A stretch of 52,674 bases of DNA from Streptomyces radiopugnans. GTDB taxonomy: Bacteria > Actinomycetota > Actinomycetes > Streptomycetales > Streptomycetaceae. Position 1 is the stretch's first letter, and every line of letters starts with the position of its first letter. Position numbers and translations under genes: made by a program. Of the stretch, positions 31,514 through 40,359 are shown in pieces. The notes under the pieces are model-generated. The model was not told the DNA's origin. It saw nothing but the letters and a program-made list of their open reading frames with translations, and searched no databases. The stretch spans positions 1 through 52,674 of the forward strand of contig NZ_FOET01000022.1 of NCBI RefSeq assembly GCF_900110735.1. Reading direction: 5' to 3'.

Positions 31514-32341
31514 ATGAGGCTACGCAGAGGCAAGCGGCAGAAGGCGGACAACCGGCCCGAGGTCCCGGCCGCCACGCCCGGTCTCGCCGTCGAACTGCGC
31601 GACGTCCGGCGGCAGTACGGCCGCGGGCCGGGTACGGTGCACGCCCTCGCGGGCATCGACCTCGCCCTGCCGCGCGGCACGTTCACCGCGGTCATGGGCC
31701 CGTCCGGGTCCGGCAAGTCCACCTTCCTGCAGTGCGCTGCCGGGCTCGACCGGCCGACGGCGGGATCCGTGCGCCTCGGCGGCACGGAGATCACCGGCAT
31801 GAGCGAGAACGAGCTCACCGAGCTGCGCCGCAGCCGCCTCGGCTTCGTCTTCCAGGCGTTCAACCTGCTGCCGTCGCTGACCGTGGAGCAGAACGTGCTG
31901 CTGCCCATGCGCCTGGCCGGGCAGCGCCAGGACCGGCGCCAGGCGCAGGCGGTGCTCGCCCAGGTCGGACTCGCCGACAAGGCGAAGCGCCGGCCCGGAG
32001 AACTCTCCGGCGGTCAGCAGCAACGCGTGGCCGTCGCCCGCGCCCTGGTCACCAGCCCCGACGTGATCTTCGCGGACGAGCCCACCGGCGCCCTCGACAC
32101 CGGCACCGCCGCCGAGGTCCTCGGCCTGCTGCGCAATGCGGTGGACGCTCTGGGCGCCACCGTTGTCATGGTCACCCACGACCCGGTCGCGGCCGCCTGG
32201 GCCGACCGTGTGCTGTTCCTCGCCGACGGCGCCTTCGCCGACCACCTCGAGCGCGGTTCGGTGGAGCAGATCGCGGCACGGATGGCCGTGCTCACCTCGC
32301 GCGCCTCCCGCTCCGGTGCGATGGCGGGGGTGGCGGCATGA
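31514..32341 (+). CDS. ABC transporter ATP-binding protein (MacB/LolD type)
   Basis: 275 aa from ATG 31514, chosen for GAGGGAG upstream. Walker A MGPSGSGKST (about 61-70), Q-loop GFVFQAFNLLPSLTVEQNV, signature LSGGQQQRVAVARAL, Walker B VIFADEPTGALD and switch His in VMVTHDPVAAAWADR are all intact. It ends in ATGA overlap with the permease gene. This type energises lipoprotein, peptide or drug export, or controls cell-wall functions. In Streptomyces, NarL-type two-component genes often sit beside such transporters. Confidence 0.95.
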   Translation: MRLRRGKRQKADNRPEVPAATPGLAVELRDVRRQYGRGPGTVHALAGIDLALPRGTFTAVMGPSGSGKSTFLQCAAGLDRPTAGSVRLGGTEITGMSENELTELRRSRLGFVFQAFNLLPSLTVEQNVLLPMRLAGQRQDRRQAQAVLAQVGLADKAKRRPGELSGGQQQRVAVARALVTSPDVIFADEPTGALDTGTAAEVLGLLRNAVDALGATVVMVTHDPVAAAWADRVLFLADGAFADHLERGSVEQIAARMAVLTSRASRSGAMAGVAA

Positions 32342-34869
32342 GGCGCCCCAACGGACTCGCCCGTGAGGCTGTCCGCTTCAAGCCCGCGTCCTTCGCGGGG
32401 ACCTTCCTCGCGCTGCTGATGTCCGCACTGATCGTCTCGGCCTGCGGAATCCTGCTCGAGACCAGCCTGCGCGCCTCCGTGCCGCCGGAACGGTACGCGA
32501 ACGCGCCGGTCGTCGCGGCGGCGGACCAGAACAAGTACGTCGTCACCGGCAGCGGCGAGGACCGCGAGAAGGAGGCGACGCCCCTGCCGGACACGGCACG
32601 GATGGACGCCGGGCTGGCTGCGAAGGCCGCCGGGGCGCCGGGTGCGGCCACCGCCGTCGCGGACTTCACCTTCCCGGTGCGCGCGGTGGGCGCCGGCGCC
32701 CGTGCACTGACTGTTCCGGGAGGTGTGCTCACCGCGCACGGATGGGGCTCGCACGCCTTCACCGGCACCTCGCTGACCACCGGCTCCGCGCCCCGCGAGG
32801 GGGAAGTCGTCCTCGACGCGGGAACGGCCCGCGCCGCGCACGCCGCGGTCGGCGACACCGTCGTACTGGAGACCGCCGCCGGCCGGCAGGACTTCCGCGT
32901 CGCCGGCGTCGCCGAGGCCGGTCCTGCGGAGACCGCCCGCGACTCCGGCGACGCGGGTGCCCTGACCTGGTTCGCCGACACCCAGGCCCCCATGCTCGCC
33001 GGGCATCCCGGCAAGGCCGACGCCGTCGTCGTGCTGGGGGAGGACGGCACCGACGCCGACGCCCTCGCCGGCGCCGTGAAGCAGGCCCTGGCCGGCTCCG
33101 GCGTCCAGGTCCACACCGGCGACGACCGCGGTGCCGTCGAGGACCCGGGCCTCGGGTACGCCAAGGTGACGCTCTTCGGAATCGGCGGCTCCTTCGGCGG
33201 CATCGCCGCCATCGTCGCGGTCTTCACGGCCGCCGGAACCGTCGCGCTCTCGGTCGGTCAGCGGGCCCGCGAGTTCGCCCTGCTGCGCGCCGTCGGCGCC
33301 ACCCCGCGGCAGGTCCGCCGCGCGGTCGCCTCCGAAGCACTGCTCGTCGCGCCGCTCGCCGGGATCATCGGCTGCCTGCCCGGCATCGGGCTCGCCCACT
33401 GGTGGTTCGGGCAGCTCCAGGACCGGGGCGCCATCCCGCGCGCCGTGGACCTGCACGTCTCCGGGCTTCCGCTGCTCGCCGCCGTCGTCATGGGGCTGCT
33501 CACCGCGCTCGGCGCAGGCTGGATGGCCGGGCGCCGGCCCGCGAAGATCAAGCCCGGACAGGCGCTGTCGGACGCGTCGGTGGAGCGGTTGCGGCCTGGT
33601 CTGGTCCGTACCCTCCTCGGTGTCGGCGCCCTCGTCGGAGGCACGATCCTCACCGGCGTGTCCGCCCGCTCCGCCGGGGACGACGCGGCCGGCGCCGCCC
33701 TCGGCGTCGTCATGCTCTTCATGCTCGCCGTCGGGCTGCTCGGCCCGTTGGTGGCACGGCTGTGCGCCGGCCTGTTCGGCCTCCCGCTGCGCGGCGCGGG
33801 CCCGTCCGCCGAACTCGCGGCCGCCAACTCCCGTACCAACGCCCGCCGCCTCGCCTCCGCGATCACCTCGATCGTGCTCGCCGTGGCCTTCTCCTCGACC
33901 CTCGTGTTCATGCACACGAGCGAGACCCACGCCGCCGACAAGCAGCTGCGCGCGGGCATCACCGCGGACCACGTGGTGACGGACCCGGCCGGGCTCCCGG
34001 TGGACGCGGCGGCACGCGCCGCCCGCGCGCCGGGCGTGGAGGCGGCCGTCGGGCTGCTGAACACGCAGGTGCTGGTGCCGACCGGCTCCGGCGAGTTCAA
34101 GTCGCTCCAGGGCGCGACCGCCCAGGGCGTCACCGGCTGGGGCGCCGAGCTGGCGAAGGTGCAGGACCTGGACGTACGCGACGGCAGCCTCGACCGGCTC
34201 GGCGAGGGGCGTATCGCCATCGACAAGACCCTGGCGACCTCGGCGGACGCCGGTGTCGGCGACCGGCTCCCGCTCTACCTCCCCGACGGGACGGAGGTCA
34301 GCCCCGAGATCGTCGCGGTCTACGGCCGTGGCCTCGGCGTGGCCACGGTGACCATGGACCGGGCGTCCCTGGCCGGGCACGTCACCTCGAGCTTCGACAG
34401 CACGCTCCTGGTACGGGGCGGCTCGGAGAAGTCGCTCACCGCCCTGGGCGAGGTCATCGACGCCTCCGGCTACGCCACCGAGCAGAACCGCGACGCGAAG
34501 CTGGGCGCCTGGATGAACAACACCATGGCCGCGGTCCTCGGCGGGTTCGCCGCCGTCGCCGCGGTCAACACCCTGGTGATGACGGTCCTGGACCGCCGCC
34601 GCGAGCTGGGCATGCTGCGCCTCGTCGGGTCCACCCGGCGTCAGGTGATGACGATGCTCCGCTGGGAGGGCCTGCTGGTCGCCGTGGTGGGCCTGGTCCT
34701 CGGCTCCGCGATCGCCGCGGCCACGCTGATCCCGATGATGAGCGGCGTGACCGGTGACATGCCGTACGTGCCTCCGCTGGTGTACGGATGCTTCGCGGTC
34801 GCCGCCGGCGGCCTGGCCCTGCTGGCGGTCACGCTGCCGGCCCGGGCCGCGCTGCGCCGCTGGTCCTAG
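32338..34869 (+). CDS. FtsX-like ABC transporter permease, 843 aa
   Basis: ATG 32338 overlaps the ATPase stop. First membrane segment at residues 18-38 (FAGTFLALLMSALIVSACGI), then a large extracytoplasmic domain to about 275. Three membrane segments follow (IAAIVAVFTAAGTVAL, LVAPLAGIIGCLPGIGL, LLAAVVMGLLTALGAGW); QRAREFALLRAVGATPRQVR is the typical FtsX coupling loop. The second half repeats the layout, ending with RRRELGMLRLVGSTRRQVM and the last helices. It is a duplicated FtsX permease with two extracytoplasmic domains, working with the ATPase as an exporter or mechanotransmission complex. Confidence 0.93.
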   Translation: MRRPNGLAREAVRFKPASFAGTFLALLMSALIVSACGILLETSLRASVPPERYANAPVVAAADQNKYVVTGSGEDREKEATPLPDTARMDAGLAAKAAGAPGAATAVADFTFPVRAVGAGARALTVPGGVLTAHGWGSHAFTGTSLTTGSAPREGEVVLDAGTARAAHAAVGDTVVLETAAGRQDFRVAGVAEAGPAETARDSGDAGALTWFADTQAPMLAGHPGKADAVVVLGEDGTDADALAGAVKQALAGSGVQVHTGDDRGAVEDPGLGYAKVTLFGIGGSFGGIAAIVAVFTAAGTVALSVGQRAREFALLRAVGATPRQVRRAVASEALLVAPLAGIIGCLPGIGLAHWWFGQLQDRGAIPRAVDLHVSGLPLLAAVVMGLLTALGAGWMAGRRPAKIKPGQALSDASVERLRPGLVRTLLGVGALVGGTILTGVSARSAGDDAAGAALGVVMLFMLAVGLLGPLVARLCAGLFGLPLRGAGPSAELAAANSRTNARRLASAITSIVLAVAFSSTLVFMHTSETHAADKQLRAGITADHVVTDPAGLPVDAAARAARAPGVEAAVGLLNTQVLVPTGSGEFKSLQGATAQGVTGWGAELAKVQDLDVRDGSLDRLGEGRIAIDKTLATSADAGVGDRLPLYLPDGTEVSPEIVAVYGRGLGVATVTMDRASLAGHVTSSFDSTLLVRGGSEKSLTALGEVIDASGYATEQNRDAKLGAWMNNTMAAVLGGFAAVAAVNTLVMTVLDRRRELGMLRLVGSTRRQVMTMLRWEGLLVAVVGLVLGSAIAAATLIPMMSGVTGDMPYVPPLVYGCFAVAAGGLALLAVTLPARAALRRWS

Positions 34870-34951
34870 CCCATCCGGGGCGGCAGCGCCACATGCCGTG
34901 CGCGCCCCCCGTTGCCCCCTTCCTCACCCGGCAACGACGGAAAGGACACTC

Positions 34952-36367
34952 ATGACCACAACCCTGGATCCCCCGGTCCCCATCGGGAAGGCCGCTGTCG
35001 GAGCCCTCGGTTTACTGGCACTGTTCACCGGCGCTCTGGAGTCGGTGGTGTCACCGACGATCCCGCTCCTGGAACGCGAACTGGACATGAGCCAGTCCGA
35101 AGGGGCACTGCTCAGCATCGTGCTCCTCATCTCCGGGGCACTCATCACGCCGTTGGCAGGCATGTTCGGCGACCGCTACGGCGGGAAACGGGTCCTGATC
35201 CGGCTGATGGCGGTCGTCGCGGTCGGCGGCACGGTGTCCGCCCTGGCCCCGAACCTGCCCGTACTGCTGCTCGGGCAGGTGCTGCAAGGGGCGATGGTGG
35301 GCGCGCTTCCCCTGTCGTTCATCGTCGTGCGCAAAAACCTGCCCCCGGGAGAGTCGAGGGTCGCCATCGGGGTGGTCAGCGGACTCTTCGTCGGGGGAGG
35401 GATGGTCGGCATGCTGTCGGCCGGGCCGGTGGCGGAAGAGCTCTCCCGGCACTGGATGTTCGCGCTGCCCACGATCGCGGTCATCGGGGCCACCCTGCTC
35501 GTGAACAGGCTCATGCCGTCCGACCGGCCGGGCGGGTCGGACGACGCCGGCATCGACTGGCCCGGCCTGCTGCTCCTGAGCGGGATGCTGGTCACGCTCA
35601 TGCTCGTACTCGCGCTGGCGCCCGAAGCGGCCTCGCAACCACTCGTGCTCGGCGCCCTCGTCGTGTCTCTGGCCGTCTTCGTCGCCGGTTGGGTGTCCGT
35701 CGAACGGCGTGCGGCCTCTCCGGTGATCGATCTGCACATGCTGGCACGGCCCGCGATCTGGAAGGCGTGTGCGCTGACATTCGTGGTCTGCCTCGGCACC
35801 TCGATGGCGGCCTATCTCGTTCCGCAGCTGCTCGACGAGCGCGGCGACGGGTACGGATTCAGCGCCAGCGCCACCGAGATCGGCTTCCTCCTACTGCCCG
35901 GCGCCGTCGCCGCGACGCTGGCCGGGCCGCTCGGCGGGATCGGGGACCGGCGTTTCGGCTCGCGTGCCGTGGTCAACACCGGGGTCGTCATGATGGCCGT
36001 CTCCCTGGTCGTCCTGGCGTCCGTGCACACCGAGGTCTGGCACGTCGTCGTCGGCAAGGCGCTGATCGCGCTGGCCAGCGGCTTGTGCGTCACGGCGATG
36101 ATGACCAGCACCGCCACGGCCGTCGATGCCAAGGACACCGGCATCGCCACCAGCCTGATCCTGGTGAGCCGTGTACTCGGCTACGCCGTGGGCGGGCAGC
36201 TCGGTGGTGCGCTCCTCACCGCCGCAACCCCTTCCGGGTCGGAGGTCGCGGCCGAATCGGCCTACGTCACCGGCTTCGTCATAGCCGGCGTCGTCACGTC
36301 GCTGGCCCTGTTCGTCACTCGCACCATGCCCAAAGGAGTCAAGGAATGCCCCTCACCGATCAGCTGA
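34952..36367 (+). CDS. Major facilitator superfamily transporter (DHA2-like drug exporter)
   Basis: 471 aa from ATG 34952 (GGAAAGGAC upstream). It has 12-14 hydrophobic helices: VGALGLLALFTGALESVVSP, ALLSIVLLISGALITPLAGM, LLLLSGMLVTLMLVLALAPE and others. The MFS signature GDRYGGKRVLIR follows helix 2. Helix 1 with ESVVSPTIPLLERELDMS is typical of proton-driven drug exporters. Its 3' end overlaps the monooxygenase gene by 22 bases, so both are co-translated. The pair could be an export-plus-modification resistance unit. Confidence 0.92.
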   Translation: MTTTLDPPVPIGKAAVGALGLLALFTGALESVVSPTIPLLERELDMSQSEGALLSIVLLISGALITPLAGMFGDRYGGKRVLIRLMAVVAVGGTVSALAPNLPVLLLGQVLQGAMVGALPLSFIVVRKNLPPGESRVAIGVVSGLFVGGGMVGMLSAGPVAEELSRHWMFALPTIAVIGATLLVNRLMPSDRPGGSDDAGIDWPGLLLLSGMLVTLMLVLALAPEAASQPLVLGALVVSLAVFVAGWVSVERRAASPVIDLHMLARPAIWKACALTFVVCLGTSMAAYLVPQLLDERGDGYGFSASATEIGFLLLPGAVAATLAGPLGGIGDRRFGSRAVVNTGVVMMAVSLVVLASVHTEVWHVVVGKALIALASGLCVTAMMTSTATAVDAKDTGIATSLILVSRVLGYAVGGQLGGALLTAATPSGSEVAAESAYVTGFVIAGVVTSLALFVTRTMPKGVKECPSPIS

Positions 36368-37596
36368 CGGATGTCCGTAGCACGCCGAGGCGCAAGGTCC
36401 TGATATCCGGGGCTAGCATCGCGGGGCCCGCCCTCGCGTTCTGGCTGAACCGCTACGGATACGCGGTCACGGTCGTGGAGAAGGCGCCCACCCTGCGTGG
36501 GGGTGGCTATCCCATCGACGTGCGCGGCACCGCACTGGAAGTCGTCCGGAGGATGGGGATCCTGCCGCGGCTGCGGGACGCGCACATCGACCTGCGGCGG
36601 CTGACCTTCCTCGACTCGGACGGCAGCGAGGTGACCTCCCTGCACCCGCATGCCGTCACCGGCGGCGTCGCGGGACAGGACCTGGAGGTACGGCGCGGGG
36701 ATCTGACGGAAGCCCTGTACACGGCGGTCCGTGACGACGTGGAGTTCCTGTTCAACGACTCCATCGACACCCTCGACCAGAGCGACCACGGGGTCGACGT
36801 CACCTTCCGCGGGGGCGGCAGCCGTACGTTCGACATGGTGTTCGGTGCGGACGGCATGCACTCGCGCACCCGGGAGATGCTGTTCGGCCCTGAAGAGCAG
36901 TTCCACCGCTACCTCGGCTACTGCTTCGCTGTGTTCACCATGCGCAACACCTTCGGGCTCTCCCACGAGACCGTGATGTGGAACGCCCCGGGCAGGGCCG
37001 CGGCACTCTACGCCGTGGGGGACGACGACGAGGTGCACGCCTTTCTGAACTTCGCCCGGCCGGAGCCGCCCACGGACGCGTTCCGGGACCCGCAAGCCCA
37101 ACGCGACCTGGTCGCCAAGGTCTTCGCCGACGCGGGATGGGAGGTCCCGGGCATGCTGGCCGCCCTGCGCGAGGCGGAGGACCTGTTCTTTGACGGGGTC
37201 AGCCAGATCCACATGCCCCGCTGGTCCAACGGCAGGGTCGCGCTGGTCGGCGACGCCGCGTACGCGCCCTCGTTCCTCACCGGACAGGGCACCAGCCTCG
37301 CGCTCGTCGGCGCGTACATGCTCGCCGGCTGCCTCGCGGACCGGGGTCACGGCGCGGGCTTCGCCGCCTACGAACGCGACACCCGGCAGTTCGTGACCGC
37401 GAACCAAGGGCTGGTCGGCCAGGGCGGCGCCACCCTCTTCCCCACCACCGCCCAGGCCCTGGAGCAGCGCAACGAACGGCTGCGCAGTCTCAGCGCCATG
37501 CCCCCGGCGGAGGGAAAACTGGCTCATTCGGCGCTCACTCTGCTCGAGCCCCTGCGCCGGCATGACCGCCGAGCCGGGTCGGGCCCTGCCGGCTGA
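36346..37596 (+). CDS. FAD-dependent monooxygenase (PHBH-like)
   Basis: 416 aa from ATG 36346 after AAAGGAGTCAAGGA. FAD-binding start KVLISGASIAGPALAFWLNR (GxSxAG form), middle motif VFGADGMHSRTREM, and GRVALVGDAAYAPSFLTGQG as the GD motif that contacts FAD. These aromatic hydroxylases act on polyketides, phenols or, as TetX types, on drugs. The overlap with the MFS gene supports a linked role. The substrate cannot be named from sequence. The gene appears complete. Confidence 0.92.
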   Translation: MPLTDQLTDVRSTPRRKVLISGASIAGPALAFWLNRYGYAVTVVEKAPTLRGGGYPIDVRGTALEVVRRMGILPRLRDAHIDLRRLTFLDSDGSEVTSLHPHAVTGGVAGQDLEVRRGDLTEALYTAVRDDVEFLFNDSIDTLDQSDHGVDVTFRGGGSRTFDMVFGADGMHSRTREMLFGPEEQFHRYLGYCFAVFTMRNTFGLSHETVMWNAPGRAAALYAVGDDDEVHAFLNFARPEPPTDAFRDPQAQRDLVAKVFADAGWEVPGMLAALREAEDLFFDGVSQIHMPRWSNGRVALVGDAAYAPSFLTGQGTSLALVGAYMLAGCLADRGHGAGFAAYERDTRQFVTANQGLVGQGGATLFPTTAQALEQRNERLRSLSAMPPAEGKLAHSALTLLEPLRRHDRRAGSGPAG

Positions 37597-37635
37597 TGGA
37601 ACTCCATCTGGAACAAGTCGAGCCGTTCCGTCACC

Positions 37636-37755
37636 GACCCGTGTCATGTCGTCAGCGCGGGTCGACGCGCGGCCGTAGCGGGCGATCGTCTTGTTCGACT
37701 GTTCCTCGTCGGCAGCCTCGACGAGCTCGTTCTCCAGCTTCGTGGCGAGCGTGTA
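37636..37755 (-). pseudogene. IstB-like ATPase fragment
   Basis: On this strand: YRARYTLATKLENELVEAAD, EEQSNKTIARYGR. This is the middle region of an IstB-like protein (after Walker A, before Walker B). Flanks do not continue it. A small relic unlike the istB at 6711-7316. Confidence 0.5.
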
Positions 37756-37807
37756 GCGCGCCCGGTAACTCCGGGCGGCCCCGCCGCTGTCGTTCTCGCA
37801 CCGGCCG

Positions 37808-37990
37808 TCACCGGGGAAGCTGGGCGGTCTTCTCCGCATGGGCCACGCCGACGTAGTGCATGGCCGTCTTCTCCGTGATGCCGAACAGGCGCATCAGCTT
37901 CAGCGGATCGCCCATGTCGAACGCTTCGTTGAGGATTCGGTCCTGCAGCAGGCCGTCCAGTGTGAACCCCTTGGGCAGGTGGGCCTTGAC
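37808..37990 (-). pseudogene. C-terminal fragment of an integrase/recombinase-type protein
   Basis: AHLPKGFTLDGLLQDRILNE and AFDMGDPLKLMRLFGITEKT end with MHYVGVAHAEKTAQLPR. The C-terminal DPLKLMRLFGI..KTAMHYV..AH pattern occurs in Streptomyces site-specific integrase-like proteins; family assigned from recall. The N-terminal part is gone, and the left neighbour is the IstB relic. Confidence 0.45.
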
Positions 37991-38052
37991 CCTTGATCCT
38001 GGACACACGAGACACCGGATCCCGGGGATCTGAGAACGGACATCTCGTGGTC

Positions 38053-38352
38053 ATGAAGAACTACCCGCCGCGGTTCACAGCGGACGCGGTCGCGCTCTAC
38101 CAGTCGCGGCCCGAAGCGACGATCCGGCAGGTCGCCGCCGATCTGGGGATCAACCCCGAGACCCTGCGGAAGTGGGTGAGGGACGTCGGCGCGTGCCGGC
38201 CCCGGGGACGCCGGGCAGAGCCGGCAGCGGAGCCGCCCACGCCGTCGGAGGCGGAGAACGCCGCGCTGCGCAAGAAGGTCCGTGAGCTGGAGGAAGAACG
38301 CGAGATCCTGCGGAAAGCGGCGAAGTATTTCGCCGGGGAGACGCGCTGGTGA
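38053..38352 (+). CDS. IS3-family OrfA (helix-turn-helix subunit)
   Basis: 99 aa from ATG 38053. MKNYPPRFTADAVALYQSRP, ATIRQVAADLGINPETLRKW give the helix-turn-helix; the C-terminal leucine zipper ENAALRKKVRELEEEREILR mediates subunit contact. The end overlaps the OrfB start at 38349, as is normal for IS3 frameshifting. The gene is intact, but its OrfB is cut. Confidence 0.88.
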   Translation: MKNYPPRFTADAVALYQSRPEATIRQVAADLGINPETLRKWVRDVGACRPRGRRAEPAAEPPTPSEAENAALRKKVRELEEEREILRKAAKYFAGETRW

Positions 38353-38450
38353 ACCGCTTCCAGTTCGTCGCCGACCACCACCGCCGCTACGGCGTGAAGC
38401 GGCTGTGCACCATCCTCGACGTCTCCCGCTCCAGCTTCTGCTACTGGGGT
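38349..38450 (+). pseudogene. IS3-family OrfB, truncated after 34 codons
   Basis: VNRFQFVADHHRRYGVKRLC, TILDVSRSSFCYW starts a normal OrfB, but after CYW the sequence changes into the reverse of the DciA-like gene. The whole DDE core is missing, so the IS is a solo left part. Confidence 0.8.
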
Positions 38451-38452
38451 CA

Positions 38453-38642
38453 TGCCGCGTTCGGTCATCATCATGCTGATCGCCGTACCGAGTCCGAGCG
38501 GTTCGCGGCCGTCACGGCGCGGAGCCGTGCCGGTGCGCCGCTTCGGCTTCTTCGTCCGGCCGGTGCCGTTCTTCTTGGCCGCTTCCCGGGCAGCGATCAG
38601 GGCTTGGCGCGCGAGGTCGGCCCCGCTCGGCTCGGTGCTCAC
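38453..38642 (-). pseudogene. DciA/DUF721-like protein, N-terminal part, cut by IS3 remnant
   Basis: GTG 38642 overlaps the stop of the upstream gene. It reads MSTEPSGADLARQALIAARE, AAKKNGTGRTKKPKRRTGTA, RDGREPLGLGTAISMMMTER and is then lost at 38453. Streptomyces DciA-like (DUF721) proteins begin this way; they bind DNA and help load the replicative helicase. The conserved C-terminal domain is missing. Coupled to the gene at 38639. Confidence 0.55.
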
Positions 38643-39504
38643 GCCATCACCGCCCCGGCCGTGTCGCCATCGAGGGCGCGGGCGGCGGGTTCGGGCAGCC
38701 GGTCCGTCTGCGGTGCGGGCGCGGCCGTCTCGGTGCGGGCGGCGGCCTGCCCGCGCAGCTGCTGCAGCCGCACCGCGAGCAGGTACTCGGCCGTGCGCTC
38801 CCGGGCCGCCTCGACTGCCTTCGTCGCGGCGGCGACGGCGTCCGTGCCGGTTGGGTTGTGCTTGTACCAGCGGCGCCCCTGTTCGGCCTTGTAGGACCGC
38901 CGGGCCTCGGCCTCGGCTTCGGCTTCCTCGGTCCGGCCCAGCATCGCCAGGGCGTTGTCCTGGTACTCCTGGACGGCCTGCTGGGCGGTCTGGAGCACGG
39001 TGAAGGCGTACGCGTCCCTCGCTGCCTCCGGGTTGGCCTCCGGCATGGCGACGTCGGTGATCCGCAGGAACTCCTGCCAGGCGGCGGCGATGCTGTTGCC
39101 GATGGCCGTCCGGACTGCGGTGGTGACGGCCGCGACGCTGCCCGGGTCGGCCAGGTCGGCGGACCCGGCTGCTGCGAGGAGACCGGCCTCACCGATCAGG
39201 GTCTCGGTCTGACGGCGGTGGTCGCACACCTCGCACAGTCCGGCCGCCCGGGCCCGCCCGCAGTCCTGACACGGCAGGGCCTGGCGGAGCGCGAACGTGC
39301 GGCCGCGGCCGCACGTTCGCGCTCCGCCTGCTCCTGGGCAGCCGCATGGGCGGCATCGCGGCGGGCCCGCTCCGCGCGGGCCTGCTCACGGCGCCGCACG
39401 AGGTCCCCCGCCTCGATGGCCGTCTGCTCGCGCAACCGGTCCTCGAGGACGCGCCAACGCTCGCGGTCGGTGAGGCCGGGCAGGTCCTGAGGCGCTTCAC
39501 CCAC
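38639..39504 (-). pseudogene. Coiled-coil/zinc-ribbon hypothetical protein with frameshift at a palindrome
   Basis: Likely start GTG 39504 (VGEAPQDLPGLTDRERW). A helical, Arg/Ala-rich coil (RLREQTAIEAGDLVRRREQA, AAHAAAQEQAERERA) reaches the palindrome at 39283-39328, where the frame shifts. The next frame gives ALRQALPCQDCGRARAAGLC, EVCDHRRQTETLIGEAG (zinc ribbon) and a long helical C-terminus to 38639. Both parts make one plasmid-type protein of about 290 aa. It is translationally coupled to the DciA-like gene. Function unknown. ATG/GTG starts inside (39229) could still yield the C-terminal 196 residues. Confidence 0.55.
39283..39328. repeat. 46-bp perfect palindrome
   Basis: The centre is GCGGCCGCGGCCGC; arms of 23 bases match without a gap (begins GGCGGAGCGCGAACGTGCGG). 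It coincides with the frameshift in the gene at 38639-39504. Confidence 0.9.
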
Positions 39505-39986
39505 GGCGGCCCCAAGCACCCCACCTACCAGGCCCTCGAAGAACTCGGCCGCGCCGTGCGTACCATCTTCGCCTGCGACTATCTCGCCAGCCCCGGCCTG
39601 CGCCGGGAGATCCATGGCGGCCTCCAGGTCGTCGAGAACTGGAACAGCGCGAACACCGTGCTCACTACGGCAAGGGCGGCGCCCTGACCGGCCCGGACAA
39701 GGAGCACGCCGGGGCGTCGATGCTCGTGCTTCGTCTGCTCCAGTCCGCGCTCGTGCATGCCAACACGCTGCTGGTGCAGCGGGTCCTGGCCGAGCCGGCC
39801 TGGGCGAAGAATCTGAGGGACGAGGACCGGCGCGGCCTGACCGCACTGTTCTGGTCCAACGTCAACCCGTACGGCACCTTCCGCCTGGACATGGACAAGC
39901 GGCTCGACCTGGGGCTGACCGCTGCCGTGCCCCGGCCCCGTAACCCGGCGGATATCGCCGACCGATCGAGTGCGGGGACACATTGA
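39490..39986 (+). pseudogene. Tn3-family transposase, C-terminal fragment with frameshift
   Basis: RRFTHGGPKHPTYQALEELG, RAVRTIFACDYLASPGLRRE, IHGGLQVVENWNSANTVL belong to the Tn3 transposase C-terminal catalytic region. A base is missing near 39663 (should read LHYGKGGALTGPDKEH); the next frame continues MLVLRLLQSALVHANTLLVQ, EDRRGLTALFWSNVNPYGTF and ends at 39986. About 160 of roughly 1000 residues remain. No Tn3 inverted end or resolvase is seen. Confidence 0.8.
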
Positions 39987-40099
39987 AGGGCTTCGCCGAT
40001 CTCACCGGCCCTCGAATGAACGAGGCCGTGTGGCCGGACGCTCGACCCGGTGGCCTTCGGTTTCAAGGTGGTGTCTTGGCCGAATGACGGCCGGTGCGG

Positions 40100-40330
40100 T
40101 CAGGCGGCGTTGGTGTCGGTCGGTGTCGCCTCGCCGAGCGTAGCGAGGGTGAGCACCTTACCGGCGATGCCCCAGCCGCCGTCGGCGACCTCTTCGACCA
40201 GAACCATGGTGTTGTTGCGGGCGCGCTCGCCGTAGATCTCGACGTACAGCTCGGTGGTGCGGATGACGATCTCCTCCTTCTGCTTCGGGGTGAGGGTCTT
40301 CTCGGGGACCTTGAAGTTCGCAAAAGGCAT
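40100..40330 (-). CDS. 4-oxalocrotonate tautomerase family protein
   Basis: 76 aa from ATG 40330. MPFANFKVPEKTLTPKQKEE starts with Pro1, the catalytic base of the family after Met removal; helix QKEEIVIRTTELYVEIYGER and strand NTMVLVEEVADGGWGIAGKV follow. Such small enzymes isomerise keto-enol compounds. It is the last gene of a leftward operon after two SDR genes, so it may act on the same substrate. Confidence 0.88.
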   Translation of the reverse strand: MPFANFKVPEKTLTPKQKEEIVIRTTELYVEIYGERARNNTMVLVEEVADGGWGIAGKVLTLATLGEATPTDTNAA

Positions 40331-40359
40331 GGCTGGTTGTTCCTTCTCTCAGTGGGGTG

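Noticed and set aside
32014..34380. Very long open frame (788 codons) on the minus strand opposite the FtsX permease
   Set aside because: It mirrors codon positions of a clear ABC transporter operon; composition is Gly/Arg/Ala-rich with no motif. High-GC antisense artefact.
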